A stretch of DNA of 8,973 nucleotides, from NCBI GenBank assembly GCA_048498135.1, contig JBEHYO010000117.1, positions 1 through 8,973 of the forward strand. The letters are read 5' to 3'. Shown here piece by piece: positions 1 to 8,693 of this stretch (its first letter is position 1; each line of letters begins with the position of its first letter). A model generated the notes under the pieces. That model was not told the origin of the DNA and did not search any database. It saw only the letters and a program-made list of their open reading frames with translations. Both the position numbers and the translations under genes were made by a program. Origin of the DNA: Dokdonella_A sp937902695. GTDB taxonomy: Bacteria; Pseudomonadota; Gammaproteobacteria; Xanthomonadales; Rhodanobacteraceae.

Positions 1-1670
1 AGCAGCGCCAGCGCGGTGCCGAGCGACCAGTGCGCCGCGACGATATCCGGCAGGCCCGCCTCGTTGCCCGAAAGCGCGTAGACGGTCGCGAGCGAGGACA
101 CCGCGACTTCGCGCGCGGCGAGGCCTGGCACCAGCGCGATCGAAATCTGCCAGTTGAAGCCGAGCGGCGCGAACACGTAGTGCAGCAGGTGGCCGAGGCG
201 TCCGGCGAGGCTGTACTCGATCGCGGGCTCCGTCGCACCGGGCGGCGGCACCGGGAAACTCGACAGGAACCAGAGCAGCACCGTCAGCGCGAGGATGATG
301 CCGCCGACGCGCTTTAGGAAGATCATCGCACGCTCCCAGAGCCCGATCGCGATGTCGCGCGGATGCGGCATGCGATACGACGGAAGCTCCATCAGGAGCG
401 CATGTTCGCTCTTGTCCTTGTTGAGCTTCTTGGCGACCCATGCGACCGCGAGCGCGCTCACGATGCCGGCGACATACAGCGTGAACAGCACGATGCCCTG
501 CAGGTTGAAGACGCCGGCGATGGTCCGCGACGGAATGAACGCCGCGATCAGCAGCGTGTAGACCGGCAGGCGCGCCGAGCACGTCATCAGCGGCGCGACG
601 AGGATCGTCGTCATGCGGTCGCGCGGATCCTGGATGCTGCGCGTCGCCATGATGCCGGGGATCGCGCACGCGAAGCTCGAAAGCAACGGAATGAACGAGC
701 GGCCCGTGAGGCCGGCGGCGAGCATCATGCGATCGAGCAGGAACGCCGCGCGCGGCAGGTAGCCCGATTCCTCGAGCGCGAGGATGAAGAGGAACAGGAT
801 CAGGATCTGCGGCAGGAACACGAGCACAGCGCCGAGACCTGCGAACACGCCGTCGACGATGAGGCTCTGCAGCGCGCCGGCGGGCAACGCGTTGCCGACG
901 CTCGCGCCGAGCGCCGCGATGCCGGCGTCGATCGCGTCCTGCAGGGGCGTGGCCCACGAGAACACGGCCTGGAAGATCAGGAACATCACGACTGCGAGCA
1001 CGGCGAGCCCGAGCACCGGATGCAGCACGACGCGATCGATCGCATCGTCGAGCGCGGCGGTCCGGCGCGGCGCGGTCACGGTCTCGGCGAGCAGCGCGCG
1101 CACCGCGACGTGGAGATCGTCGTTCGCTTCGGGCACCGCATCGAGCGGCGGGATGTCGCGATCGAGGCGCTCGACCAGCGCCGCGGTGCCGCCGCGGCGC
1201 ACCGCGATCGTCTCGACGACCGGCATGCCGAGCCGCTGCTGCAGCAGCGCCGTGTCGATGCGGATGCCGCGCCTGCCGGCGGCGTCCATCATGTTGAGCG
1301 CGAGCACCATCGGGCGGCCGAGCCGCTTCAGCTCGAGCACGAAGCGAAGATGCAGGCGAAGGTTGGTCGCGTCGGCGACGCAGACGATCAGGTCGGGCAG
1401 CGCCTCGCCCGGGTAGCGGCCGTAGCAGACGTCGCGCGTGATCGCTTCGTCGGGGCTCGCCGCGGTGAGGCTGTACGCGCCGGGCAGGTCGAGCACGCGC
1501 ACGACGCGTCCCGACGGTGCGGTGTAGAAACCTTCCTTGCGCTCGATCGTGACGCCGGCGTAATTGGCGACCTTCTGCCGCGTGCCCGTCAGCTGGTTGA
1601 ACAGCGCGGTCTTGCCGCTGTTCGGATTGCCGACGATCGCAATGCGCAGGGCGGCCGCGGACGCGTTCAC
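1..1670 (-). CDS. feoB: FeoB ferrous iron transporter, partial (C-terminus beyond the left edge)
   Basis: This is the GTP-binding inner-membrane protein that imports Fe(II). The window holds 556 codons plus two bases, and the C-terminal end is cut off. The N-terminal G domain shows G1 GNPNSGKT (residues 14-21), a G2 Thr in AGVT (41), G3 DLPG (61-64) and G4 NMMD (126-129). Membrane segments begin near residue 216. The two FeoB signatures with conserved cysteines are visible, CAIPGIMATR (from C335) and MTCSARLPVY (C364), as is GLAAREV near 516-522. The stretch between G domain and first membrane segment is shorter than in the E. coli protein (773 residues), so this looks like the compact FeoB form and probably lacks only some tens of residues here. 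The start is GTG at 1670, overlapping the feoA stop as GTGA, with a GGGGAG ribosome binding site five bases upstream. Identification is secure. Confidence 0.96.
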   Translation of the reverse strand, partial: MNASAAALRIAIVGNPNSGKTALFNQLTGTRQKVANYAGVTIERKEGFYTAPSGRVVRVLDLPGAYSLTAASPDEAITRDVCYGRYPGEALPDLIVCVADATNLRLHLRFVLELKRLGRPMVLALNMMDAAGRRGIRIDTALLQQRLGMPVVETIAVRRGGTAALVERLDRDIPPLDAVPEANDDLHVAVRALLAETVTAPRRTAALDDAIDRVVLHPVLGLAVLAVVMFLIFQAVFSWATPLQDAIDAGIAALGASVGNALPAGALQSLIVDGVFAGLGAVLVFLPQILILFLFILALEESGYLPRAAFLLDRMMLAAGLTGRSFIPLLSSFACAIPGIMATRSIQDPRDRMTTILVAPLMTCSARLPVYTLLIAAFIPSRTIAGVFNLQGIVLFTLYVAGIVSALAVAWVAKKLNKDKSEHALLMELPSYRMPHPRDIAIGLWERAMIFLKRVGGIILALTVLLWFLSSFPVPPPGATEPAIEYSLAGRLGHLLHYVFAPLGFNWQISIALVPGLAAREVAVSSLATVYALSGNEAGLPDIVAAHWSLGTALAL

Positions 1671-1912
1671 GCAAGCTCCCCCGGAATCACCTGCACGCGC
1701 GCGGCCTCGGCGCGACGCAGCGCGAACCGCGTGAAGCCGATCTGCACCAGCAGCGGATCGCCGCCGATCGGCCCGTATGCCACCACGCGCACCGGCTCAC
1801 CGCGCACGAAGCCCAGCTCGCGCAGCCGGCGCGAAATCGGGTCGTTCAGATTGGCGTCGTCGACGTCGTGGATCACGGCGGTGGTGCCCTTGGCGAGGTC
1901 GGAAAGCCGCAC
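1667..1912 (-). CDS. feoA: FeoA, SH3-like accessory protein of Fe(II) uptake
   Basis: This is a small cytoplasmic SH3-like domain protein that works with FeoB in ferrous iron uptake. The sequence from the chosen start reads RLSDLAKGTTAV, then RRLRELGFVRGEPV and GGDPLLVQIG, which is the usual FeoA pattern (LxxLxxG, then LRELGFxxG). The product is 81 residues, close to the usual ~75-85. The open frame extends to an ATG at 1945, but that ATG shares two bases with a perfect TGCTATAAT extended -10 box, so it should lie upstream of the transcript start. The in-frame GTG at 1912 fits both the promoter and the family's N-terminus, although no strong ribosome binding site precedes it. The stop overlaps the feoB start (GTGA), implying translational coupling. 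Family call secure; start choice is inference. Confidence 0.93.
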   Translation of the reverse strand: MRLSDLAKGTTAVIHDVDDANLNDPISRRLRELGFVRGEPVRVVAYGPIGGDPLLVQIGFTRFALRRAEAARVQVIPGELA

Positions 1913-1924
1913 TGGAAAGGTTGC

Positions 1925-1943
1925 GCGAATAAGAATGGTTCGC
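1925..1943 (-). promoter_or_regulatory. Fur-box-like operator over the feoAB transcript start
   Basis: The 19-bp element GCGAACCATTCTTATTCGC (minus strand) has inverted arms GCGAA/TTCGC. On the plus strand its core AATAAGAATGGTT matches 11 of 13 positions of the Fur-type sequence AATGAGAATGATT. It starts directly after the -10 hexamer and covers the expected transcription start, a position from which an iron-loaded repressor would block initiation. Fur control of feo operons is well established. Assigning this particular site is inference. Confidence 0.5.
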
Positions 1944-1952
1944 ATTATAGCA
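1944..1952 (-). promoter_or_regulatory. Extended -10 promoter of feoAB
   Basis: On the minus strand the sequence TGCTATAAT is a perfect extended -10 element (TGn followed by consensus TATAAT). The hexamer occupies 1949-1944. No good -35 is visible 16-18 bases upstream (GCATCC at the 17-bp spacing), as is common when a TG extension is present. The expected transcript start is near 1937, which gives a leader of about 25 bases to the GTG at 1912. Confidence 0.65.
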
Positions 1953-2010
1953 TGTCCGGCGGGGCCGGATGCGGCGCTCGCCCATCGCTGAGGGGACTTG
2001 GGCTATTTCC

Positions 2011-2076
2011 GTCTTCCGGCGGCAACCGGAATCCATTTAACCTTCGTCATTCCCGCGAAAGCGGGAATGACGAAGG
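2011..2076. repeat. Two-unit hairpin repeat with a perfect 16-bp stem
   Basis: Two dyads lie in tandem. The first is degenerate: TTCCGG (2014-2019) pairs with CCGGAA (2026-2031). After the linker TCCATTTAA comes a perfect 16-bp inverted repeat, arms 2041-2056 and 2061-2076, with loop GAAA. The linker and the GTCATTCCCGC arm recur near 8768-8790, so this is a dispersed repeat family, not a site unique to this gene. The block lies between the end of mvaB and the feo promoter. The long stem could end mvaB transcription, but only TTAAAT follows it on the minus strand, so it is not a classical terminator. In the rest of 1950-2117 I see nothing else. Confidence 0.85.
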
Positions 2077-2117
2077 CGAAGCGCGCAGAAAACGACGATC
2101 GATACGATGCGCGCGAA

Positions 2118-3014
2118 TCAAATACTTGCCCGCGCCACGCGACTCGACGTCTCGCGGCCGAGCCGCTCGCTGAGCCAGAGCCCCGTCTCGATCAGCTTCT
2201 CGAGATCCACGCCCGTCGAGATGCCCATCCCTTCGAGCATGTAGACGACGTCTTCGCTCGCGACGTTGCCGGTCGCGCCTTTCGCGTAGGGACAGCCGCC
2301 GGTGCCGGAGACCGAGCTGTCGACGACGGCGACGCCCTCTTCGAGGCAGGCGAGGATGTTCGCGAGCGCCTGGCCGCGCGTGTCGTGGAAATGCACGGCG
2401 AGCGCGTCGACCGGGACGACGCCCGCGACGGCACGAAGCATTGCGCGCGCCTTCGACGGCGTGCCGATGCCGATCGTGTCGCCGAGCGAGATCTCGTAGC
2501 AGCCGAGCGCATGCATGCGTCGGGCGACGCGGACGACGTCGTCGACCGGCACCTCGCCCTGATAGGGACAGCCGAGCACCGTCGAGACATAGCCGCGCAC
2601 TTTCACGCCGTCGCCGCGCGCGCGGTCGAGGACCGGCGCGAAGCGGTCGATCGATTCGTCGATCGACGCGTTGATGTTCTTGCGATTGAACGCCTCGCTC
2701 GCGGCCGTGAACACGGCCACTTCCTCCGCGCCGACCGCGCGGGCGCGCTCGTAGCCCTGGAGGTTCGGCACGAGCACGGGATAGCTGACGCCCGCCTCGC
2801 GACGGATCGAAGCGAATACCTCGGCCGCGTCGGCGAGCTGGGGCACCCATTTGGGGCTGACGAAGCTCGTCGCCTCGATCGTGCGAAGGCCCGTCGCGGA
2901 GAGGCGATCGATCAGCTCGATCTTCGTCGCCGTCGGCACGATCGCCTTTTCGTTCTGCAAGCCGTCGCGCGCGCCGACTTCGACGATGCGCACCGCCTGC
3001 GGCACCGCGCTCAT
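2118..3014 (-). CDS. mvaB: Hydroxymethylglutaryl-CoA lyase (leucine degradation, last step)
   Basis: The enzyme cleaves (S)-3-hydroxy-3-methylglutaryl-CoA to acetyl-CoA and acetoacetate; in liu operons it is called LiuE. It is a 298-residue TIM-barrel lyase of the HMGL-like family. The key residues align with the human enzyme at a constant offset of 25: R16 and D17 (R41, D42), E47 (E72), H208 and H210 in HFH (H233, H235, metal ligands), C241 in GGCPYA (C266, active-site Cys) and N250 (N275, metal ligand). The glycine-rich loop reads GTGG where the human protein has GLGG. ATG at 3014 overlaps the stop of the upstream lipoprotein gene as ATGA, so translation is probably coupled and the start is well fixed. 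The gene follows liuD and the lipoprotein gene in one transcription unit. Confidence 0.96.
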   Translation of the reverse strand: MSAVPQAVRIVEVGARDGLQNEKAIVPTATKIELIDRLSATGLRTIEATSFVSPKWVPQLADAAEVFASIRREAGVSYPVLVPNLQGYERARAVGAEEVAVFTAASEAFNRKNINASIDESIDRFAPVLDRARGDGVKVRGYVSTVLGCPYQGEVPVDDVVRVARRMHALGCYEISLGDTIGIGTPSKARAMLRAVAGVVPVDALAVHFHDTRGQALANILACLEEGVAVVDSSVSGTGGCPYAKGATGNVASEDVVYMLEGMGISTGVDLEKLIETGLWLSERLGRETSSRVARASI

Positions 3015-3658
3015 CGCGCACGGCCGCCGGGCAGCATCGACGTCTCGTACTGCTCGACCGTCTGCCGGCTCCGCGCGAGCACGATCGCGTTCTTCTCGTC
3101 GAAGATCGAGAGCTTGCGCACCGCGTCGAGCATCTGCGAGCGCGAGCCGCGCACGTAGACGTGCAGCTCGCTGCCGACCTTCTCGACCGTGCCGTCGAGC
3201 TTGCCGTCGAGAACGAGCTTCGCGACGCGCGCGGTGTCGACCGGATAAAGCTCGATGCGATCGCCGCGCAGCCGGTAGCGCGCGTAGAAGAACGACTTGT
3301 CAGGCACCGGCGTCACGCCGTGCGGCGGCTTCAGGTCGACCAGGCCGCGGATCGCGACGTCGGCGACGACGATGTAGTCCTTGCGATCCGCATGCACGTA
3401 GTTGACCGGCACGTGGATCTGCTTGAAGGCACCGTTCTTCTCGGGCCGGTCGATGACGATGAACTGGCACGCGTCGTTGACGTAGAAGGCAGTCGCGTCC
3501 TTGGCCTGGTCCTTGCGGTCGTCGACACCGATCCAGAGGCCTTTCCAGCCGGCGTCGCAGGTTTCGATGTTGTCGCCGATCGGCGATTCGAAGCGCGTCT
3601 CTACGCAGCCGGCCGCTGCGAGCGCCGCGAAGGCAATGAGGATGCGGAGCAGGTTCAC
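3011..3658 (-). CDS. Unrecognised lipoprotein inside the leucine-degradation operon
   Basis: This is a 215-residue predicted lipoprotein; I do not recognise its family. From the GTG at 3658 the N-terminus is VNLLRILIAFAALAAAGC: one Arg, a hydrophobic stretch and a lipobox ending AAGC, so lipidation would fall on C18. Val follows the Cys and no Asp is at +2, which favours outer-membrane sorting. The mature part is mixed charged and apparently beta-rich (WKGLWIGVDD at 38-47; several alternating hydrophobic strands) and holds just two more cysteines, C34 and C64, a possible disulfide pair. The frame stays open to a TTG at 3712, but that would put a long Arg-rich extension before the signal peptide, so the GTG is preferred although its ribosome binding site is weak. 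It begins 50 bases after the liuD stop and its own stop overlaps the mvaB start (ATGA), so it is transcribed with them. Function unknown. Confidence 0.82.
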   Translation of the reverse strand: MNLLRILIAFAALAAAGCVETRFESPIGDNIETCDAGWKGLWIGVDDRKDQAKDATAFYVNDACQFIVIDRPEKNGAFKQIHVPVNYVHADRKDYIVVADVAIRGLVDLKPPHGVTPVPDKSFFYARYRLRGDRIELYPVDTARVAKLVLDGKLDGTVEKVGSELHVYVRGSRSQMLDAVRKLSIFDEKNAIVLARSRQTVEQYETSMLPGGRAR

Positions 3659-3708
3659 GTTCGCGCGATTCCGTCGTCGGGTTCGATGTATAGGCGCCGC
3701 TGCGGCGA

Positions 3709-5718
<2,010 letters not shown>

Positions 5719-5761
5719 GTGTCGGTCCGTTTGCGCGCTGCGCCCTGCCTGCCGGATCGCG

Positions 5762-5790
5762 ATTATGGCCGACGTGCGCGAACCTGTCGC
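5762..5790 (-). promoter_or_regulatory. Possible sigma-70 promoter of the liuD-lipoprotein-mvaB operon
   Basis: On the minus strand GCGACA (5790-5785) and CATAAT (5767-5762) are separated by exactly 17 bases. They match four and five of six consensus positions respectively. The predicted transcript start near 5755 gives a leader of about 37 bases before the GTG at 5718. The element lies in the 141-bp gap between the divergent liuD and sulfotransferase genes. A weaker TAGTAT at 5819-5824 faces the other way and could be the -10 for the sulfotransferase gene, but it has no convincing -35. Confidence 0.4.
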
Positions 5791-5859
5791 CGTGCCGCGG
5801 CGGCGCGGACGCGTGCGGTAGTATCGACGGCCGCATCCGATCACGAGCGCCGCTCCATC

Positions 5860-7404
5860 GTGGCAGATCCCGCACCGCCCGCGCAGCGCAGCGAAGCCGA
5901 ATGGCTCGGGCGCGGCCGCGCGATGGTTCTGGGCCGCGACCTCGACGGCGCGCTTGCGGCGTTCGACGCCGCGCATGCCGAGCATCCGGATTCGATCGAC
6001 ATCGCGCTCGGGCTCGCCGGCGTGCTCTGGGAAGCGAAGCAATCCGGACGCGCCGAGGCCGTGCTGCGCGCGTTGCTCGCCGGGCATCCGGCGCATGTCG
6101 CAGCGACGTTCCTGCTCGCGAAGATGCTCAAGGAACAGGCGCGCATGAGCGCGGTCGCGGCAACCGTGCGAAGCCTGTTCGCCGCGGCGGCGCAGCCGGT
6201 CGGCACGACGATCCAGGCGATCGAGCTCCTCGACGACGCCGGCCGGAAGCAGGACGCCGCCGATCTCTGCGAAGCCGCGATCGCGGCCGGCGCGACCGAT
6301 CCGCGGCTTTACGCGTATTCCGGCATGCTGCACCTCCAGCTCGGCGATTTCGCGCGCGTGCGCGAGCGCTACGCCTACGCGATCGCGCACAGCGCCGAGG
6401 CGTACGACTGGCAGGTCGCGAACGGGCTCGCATCGGCGCAGCGTTATACCGACGCCTCGCACGCGGATTTCGACATGTTCCGCGATGCGCTCGCGCGCAC
6501 CGATCTCCGCGAGCGCGCGCGTGCGTCGCTCAAGTTCGCGCTCGGCAAGGCGCACGACGACATCGGCGACTACGAACACGCCGCCGCGTATTTCCGCGAG
6601 GCCAACGCCACCGTCGGCCGGTTCACGGCATGGTCGCGCAAGAACTTCCGACGCCTGGTTTCGGCAAAGCTCGATGCGAAGGCGACCATCGAGCGCGTCC
6701 GCGCTGCGGCCGATTGCGTGCCGGTCTTCATCGTCGGCATGCCGCGCTCCGGAACGACGCTCGTCGCCGAGCTCCTCTCGCGCCATCCGGACGTGCGCTA
6801 TCGCGGCGAGCTCGGCTGGATGCCGTTCCTCGCGCAGCAGCTCGGGTCGGCTGCGCAGCCCGGATCAGGCATGCTCGCGAAAGCCGCGACGACGTATCTC
6901 ACGCAACTCCGGCAGGACGACGCGCCGGCGCGCTTCTACATCGACAAGCAGCCGCTGAACTTCCTGCATCTCGATCTGATCGCGGCGCTGTTTCCGAACG
7001 CGCGCGTCATCCACTGCGAGCGGAGCCCGCGCGATACAGCGCTTTCGATCTGGATGCAGTACTTCGCCGGCCCCGAACACGGCTTCGCGTACGACTTCGA
7101 GGACATCGCCGCCGTCGTGCAGGGCTGCGCGAAGCTGACGTCGAACGCGCTGCGCAAGTGCGCTGTCGGAATCCGTACGATCCGCTACGAGGAGCTCGTC
7201 GCCGATTCGGCGTCGCGCATGCGCGAGCTCGCGGCGTGGATCGGACTCGGCGATTTCGCCGTCCCGGCGGCGCCGTCGGCCGCGACGATCAGCACGTCGA
7301 GCCTCTGGCAGGTGCGCCAGCCCGTCTACGCGCGCTCGATCGGCCGCTGGCGCGCGTACGCGCCGCACGTGCCCGAGCTGATGCGATTTCCCGACAGCGC
7401 CTGA
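5860..7404 (+). CDS. TPR-repeat sulfotransferase (PAPS-dependent, Sulfotransfer_3 type)
   Basis: This 514-residue protein has two parts. Residues 1 to about 275 are all-helical, with TPR-like units (for example ALAAFDAAHAEHPD at 31-44 and LGKAHDDIGDYEHAAAYFREA at 228-248), and probably bind a protein or other partner. Residues about 287-514 form a sulfotransferase domain. VFIVGMPRSGTT (289-300) is the 5'-phosphosulfate-binding loop for PAPS. HCERSPRDTALSIW (385-398) is the 3'-phosphate-binding segment. KQPLNFLHL lies just before it, and the end GRWRAYAPHVPEL (495-507) is typical of this family. The acceptor of the sulfate cannot be read from the sequence. No signal peptide or membrane segment is seen. 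The start is GTG at 5860; an ATG at residue 22 is an alternative and neither has a strong ribosome binding site. It is divergent from liuD and its stop abuts that of the VOC gene. Confidence 0.9.
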   Translation: MADPAPPAQRSEAEWLGRGRAMVLGRDLDGALAAFDAAHAEHPDSIDIALGLAGVLWEAKQSGRAEAVLRALLAGHPAHVAATFLLAKMLKEQARMSAVAATVRSLFAAAAQPVGTTIQAIELLDDAGRKQDAADLCEAAIAAGATDPRLYAYSGMLHLQLGDFARVRERYAYAIAHSAEAYDWQVANGLASAQRYTDASHADFDMFRDALARTDLRERARASLKFALGKAHDDIGDYEHAAAYFREANATVGRFTAWSRKNFRRLVSAKLDAKATIERVRAAADCVPVFIVGMPRSGTTLVAELLSRHPDVRYRGELGWMPFLAQQLGSAAQPGSGMLAKAATTYLTQLRQDDAPARFYIDKQPLNFLHLDLIAALFPNARVIHCERSPRDTALSIWMQYFAGPEHGFAYDFEDIAAVVQGCAKLTSNALRKCAVGIRTIRYEELVADSASRMRELAAWIGLGDFAVPAAPSAATISTSSLWQVRQPVYARSIGRWRAYAPHVPELMRFPDSA

Positions 7405-7791
7405 TCAACGCGGCAGGTGGCAGACCGCCTCGACATTGTTGCCGTCGAGATCGAACACGAACGCGCCGTAGTAATTCGGGTGGTAGTGCTCGCGAAGGCC
7501 GGGCGGTCCGTTGTCGCGTCCGCCAGCCGCGATCGCGGCGTCGTAAAAACGATCGACGTCGGCGCGCGACTTCGCGGCGAACGCGACATGAATCGGCCCG
7601 CCCGCACGCGGCCCGTTGCCGATCCAGAACGACGGCTTGCCGTCGGCGCCGAAGCCCGTGCCTTCGTAGCCGCCGGTTTCCTCCGTCGTGACGTCCATGA
7701 CCGGCGCGTAGCCGAGCGGCGCGAGCGCGGCGGCGAAGAACGCACGGCTCCGCGCGACATCGAGGACGGTCAGGCCGACATGGTCGAGCAC
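7405..7791 (-). CDS. VOC superfamily (glyoxalase/bleomycin-resistance fold) protein
   Basis: This is a 128-residue single-domain protein of the vicinal oxygen chelate superfamily, with paired beta-alpha-beta-beta-beta modules. The first module opens with DHVGLTVLDVARSRAFF (3-19) and the second with GPIHVAFAA (65-73), ending in YYGAFVFDLDGNNVEAV (107-123). Candidate metal ligands are H4, H68 and E121. The family includes lyases, dioxygenases, epimerases and resistance proteins, and the sequence alone does not settle the reaction. The start is GTG at 7791, supported by a perfect AAGGAG site inside the end of liuC (7804-7799) seven bases upstream. Only four bases separate it from the liuC stop, so it is co-transcribed with liuC. 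A role next to CoA-ester metabolism is possible but only inferred from position. Confidence 0.9.
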   Translation of the reverse strand: MLDHVGLTVLDVARSRAFFAAALAPLGYAPVMDVTTEETGGYEGTGFGADGKPSFWIGNGPRAGGPIHVAFAAKSRADVDRFYDAAIAAGGRDNGPPGLREHYHPNYYGAFVFDLDGNNVEAVCHLPR

Positions 7792-7795
7792 GCGA

Positions 7796-8587
7796 TTACT
7801 CCTTCACCCAATCCGGCGCGCGCTTGTCGAGGAACGCGGCGAGCCCGCGCTGTCCCTCGTCCGAAACGCGCATGTGCGCGATGAGCCGCGCGTTCTCGAC
7901 GTCGATCCGCTCGGCCGATTCGCGCGTGACGCCGGCGACGCGCAGTGCGAGCTGCTTGGCCTCGCCCTGCGCGAGCGGCCCGCCCTTGCCGAGAAAATGC
8001 ACGGCGCGATCGACGGCCGCGTCGAGCTGGTCGCCCGCGACGCTCTCGTGCAGCAACCCGATCCGCGCCGCGGTCGCGGCGTCGAAAACCTCGCCGCTGA
8101 CGAAATAACGCCGCGCCTGCCGGAGACCGATCGCCGCGACGACATACGGTGAGATCACCGCCGGCACGAGGCCGAGCTTGACCTCGCTGAGCGCGAACTT
8201 GGCGCTCTCGACGCCGATCGCGATGTCGCAGCACGCGACGAGGCCGACGCCGCCGCCGTAGGCCGCGCCGTTGACTTTGGCGATCGTCGGCGTGGCAAGG
8301 AAGTTCAGCGTGCGCATCAGCGCGGCGAGCCGGAGCGCGTCGTCCCGATTCGCCGCCTCGCTGGCGCCGGCCATGCCGCGCATCCAGTTGAGGTCGGCGC
8401 CGGCCGAGAACGAGGTGCCGGCGCCGGTCAGGACGACGCAGCGTACGTTCGCGTCGAGCTCGCAGTCGAGCAGCGCCGCCGTCAGGTCGGCGATGAGCGT
8501 ATCGTCGAATGCGTTGTGCACCGTGGGACGGTGCAGCTTGATTTCGGCGACGGGGCCGGTGCGGGTGACGAGGACTGAATCGCTCAT
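7796..8587 (-). CDS. liuC: Enoyl-CoA hydratase family, probable methylglutaconyl-CoA hydratase
   Basis: This 263-residue crotonase-fold enzyme probably hydrates 3-methylglutaconyl-CoA to HMG-CoA, the step between LiuB/LiuD and MvaB. The oxyanion-hole segments are FSAGADL (60-66) and NGAAYGGGVGLVACCD (106-121). One catalytic Glu is kept, E135 in LSEVKLGL (equivalent to E164 of rat mitochondrial hydratase). The other (rat E144) is replaced by G115 in GGGVGL. From memory, GGGVGL, SEVKLGL and AVISPYVV are the wording of LiuC-type proteins. The start is ATG at 8587, giving the standard length; the longer frame to 8698 runs into repeat DNA and lacks support. The ribosome binding site is weak. A lone TATCAT at 8618-8613 is the only -10-like element upstream. 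The specific substrate is inferred from mvaB and liuD nearby; a general enoyl-CoA hydratase is the alternative. Confidence 0.9.
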   Translation of the reverse strand: MSDSVLVTRTGPVAEIKLHRPTVHNAFDDTLIADLTAALLDCELDANVRCVVLTGAGTSFSAGADLNWMRGMAGASEAANRDDALRLAALMRTLNFLATPTIAKVNGAAYGGGVGLVACCDIAIGVESAKFALSEVKLGLVPAVISPYVVAAIGLRQARRYFVSGEVFDAATAARIGLLHESVAGDQLDAAVDRAVHFLGKGGPLAQGEAKQLALRVAGVTRESAERIDVENARLIAHMRVSDEGQRGLAAFLDKRAPDWVKE

Positions 8588-8693
8588 GGGTTCTGTTCTT
8601 GTGCCTGCGGCGATGATAGCTCGCGGATCTGTGTTCGCCCTTCCCTTCACGAGGGGGTTGGGCGGGTTGAGTCGGATGGCGCTCCCATCCTCC

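Noticed and set aside
363..1991. A 542-codon plus-strand open frame
   Set aside because: It lies opposite feoB, is full of Arg, Ala, Glu and His as expected for an antisense frame of GC-rich DNA, and shows no domain.
2041..2076. Classical Rho-independent terminator for mvaB
   Set aside because: The stem is strong but only TTAAAT follows on the minus strand, and the same stem family is dispersed; kept as a repeat with possible 3'-end function.
1998..3158. A 386-codon plus-strand frame
   Set aside because: It is antisense to the HMG-CoA lyase, whose catalytic residues all align with the human enzyme, and it begins in repeat DNA.
5719..6786. N-terminal extension of the biotin carboxylase frame through the sulfotransferase gene
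   Set aside because: The conserved biotin carboxylase N-terminus begins at the GTG at 5718; upstream translation is antisense to the sulfotransferase.
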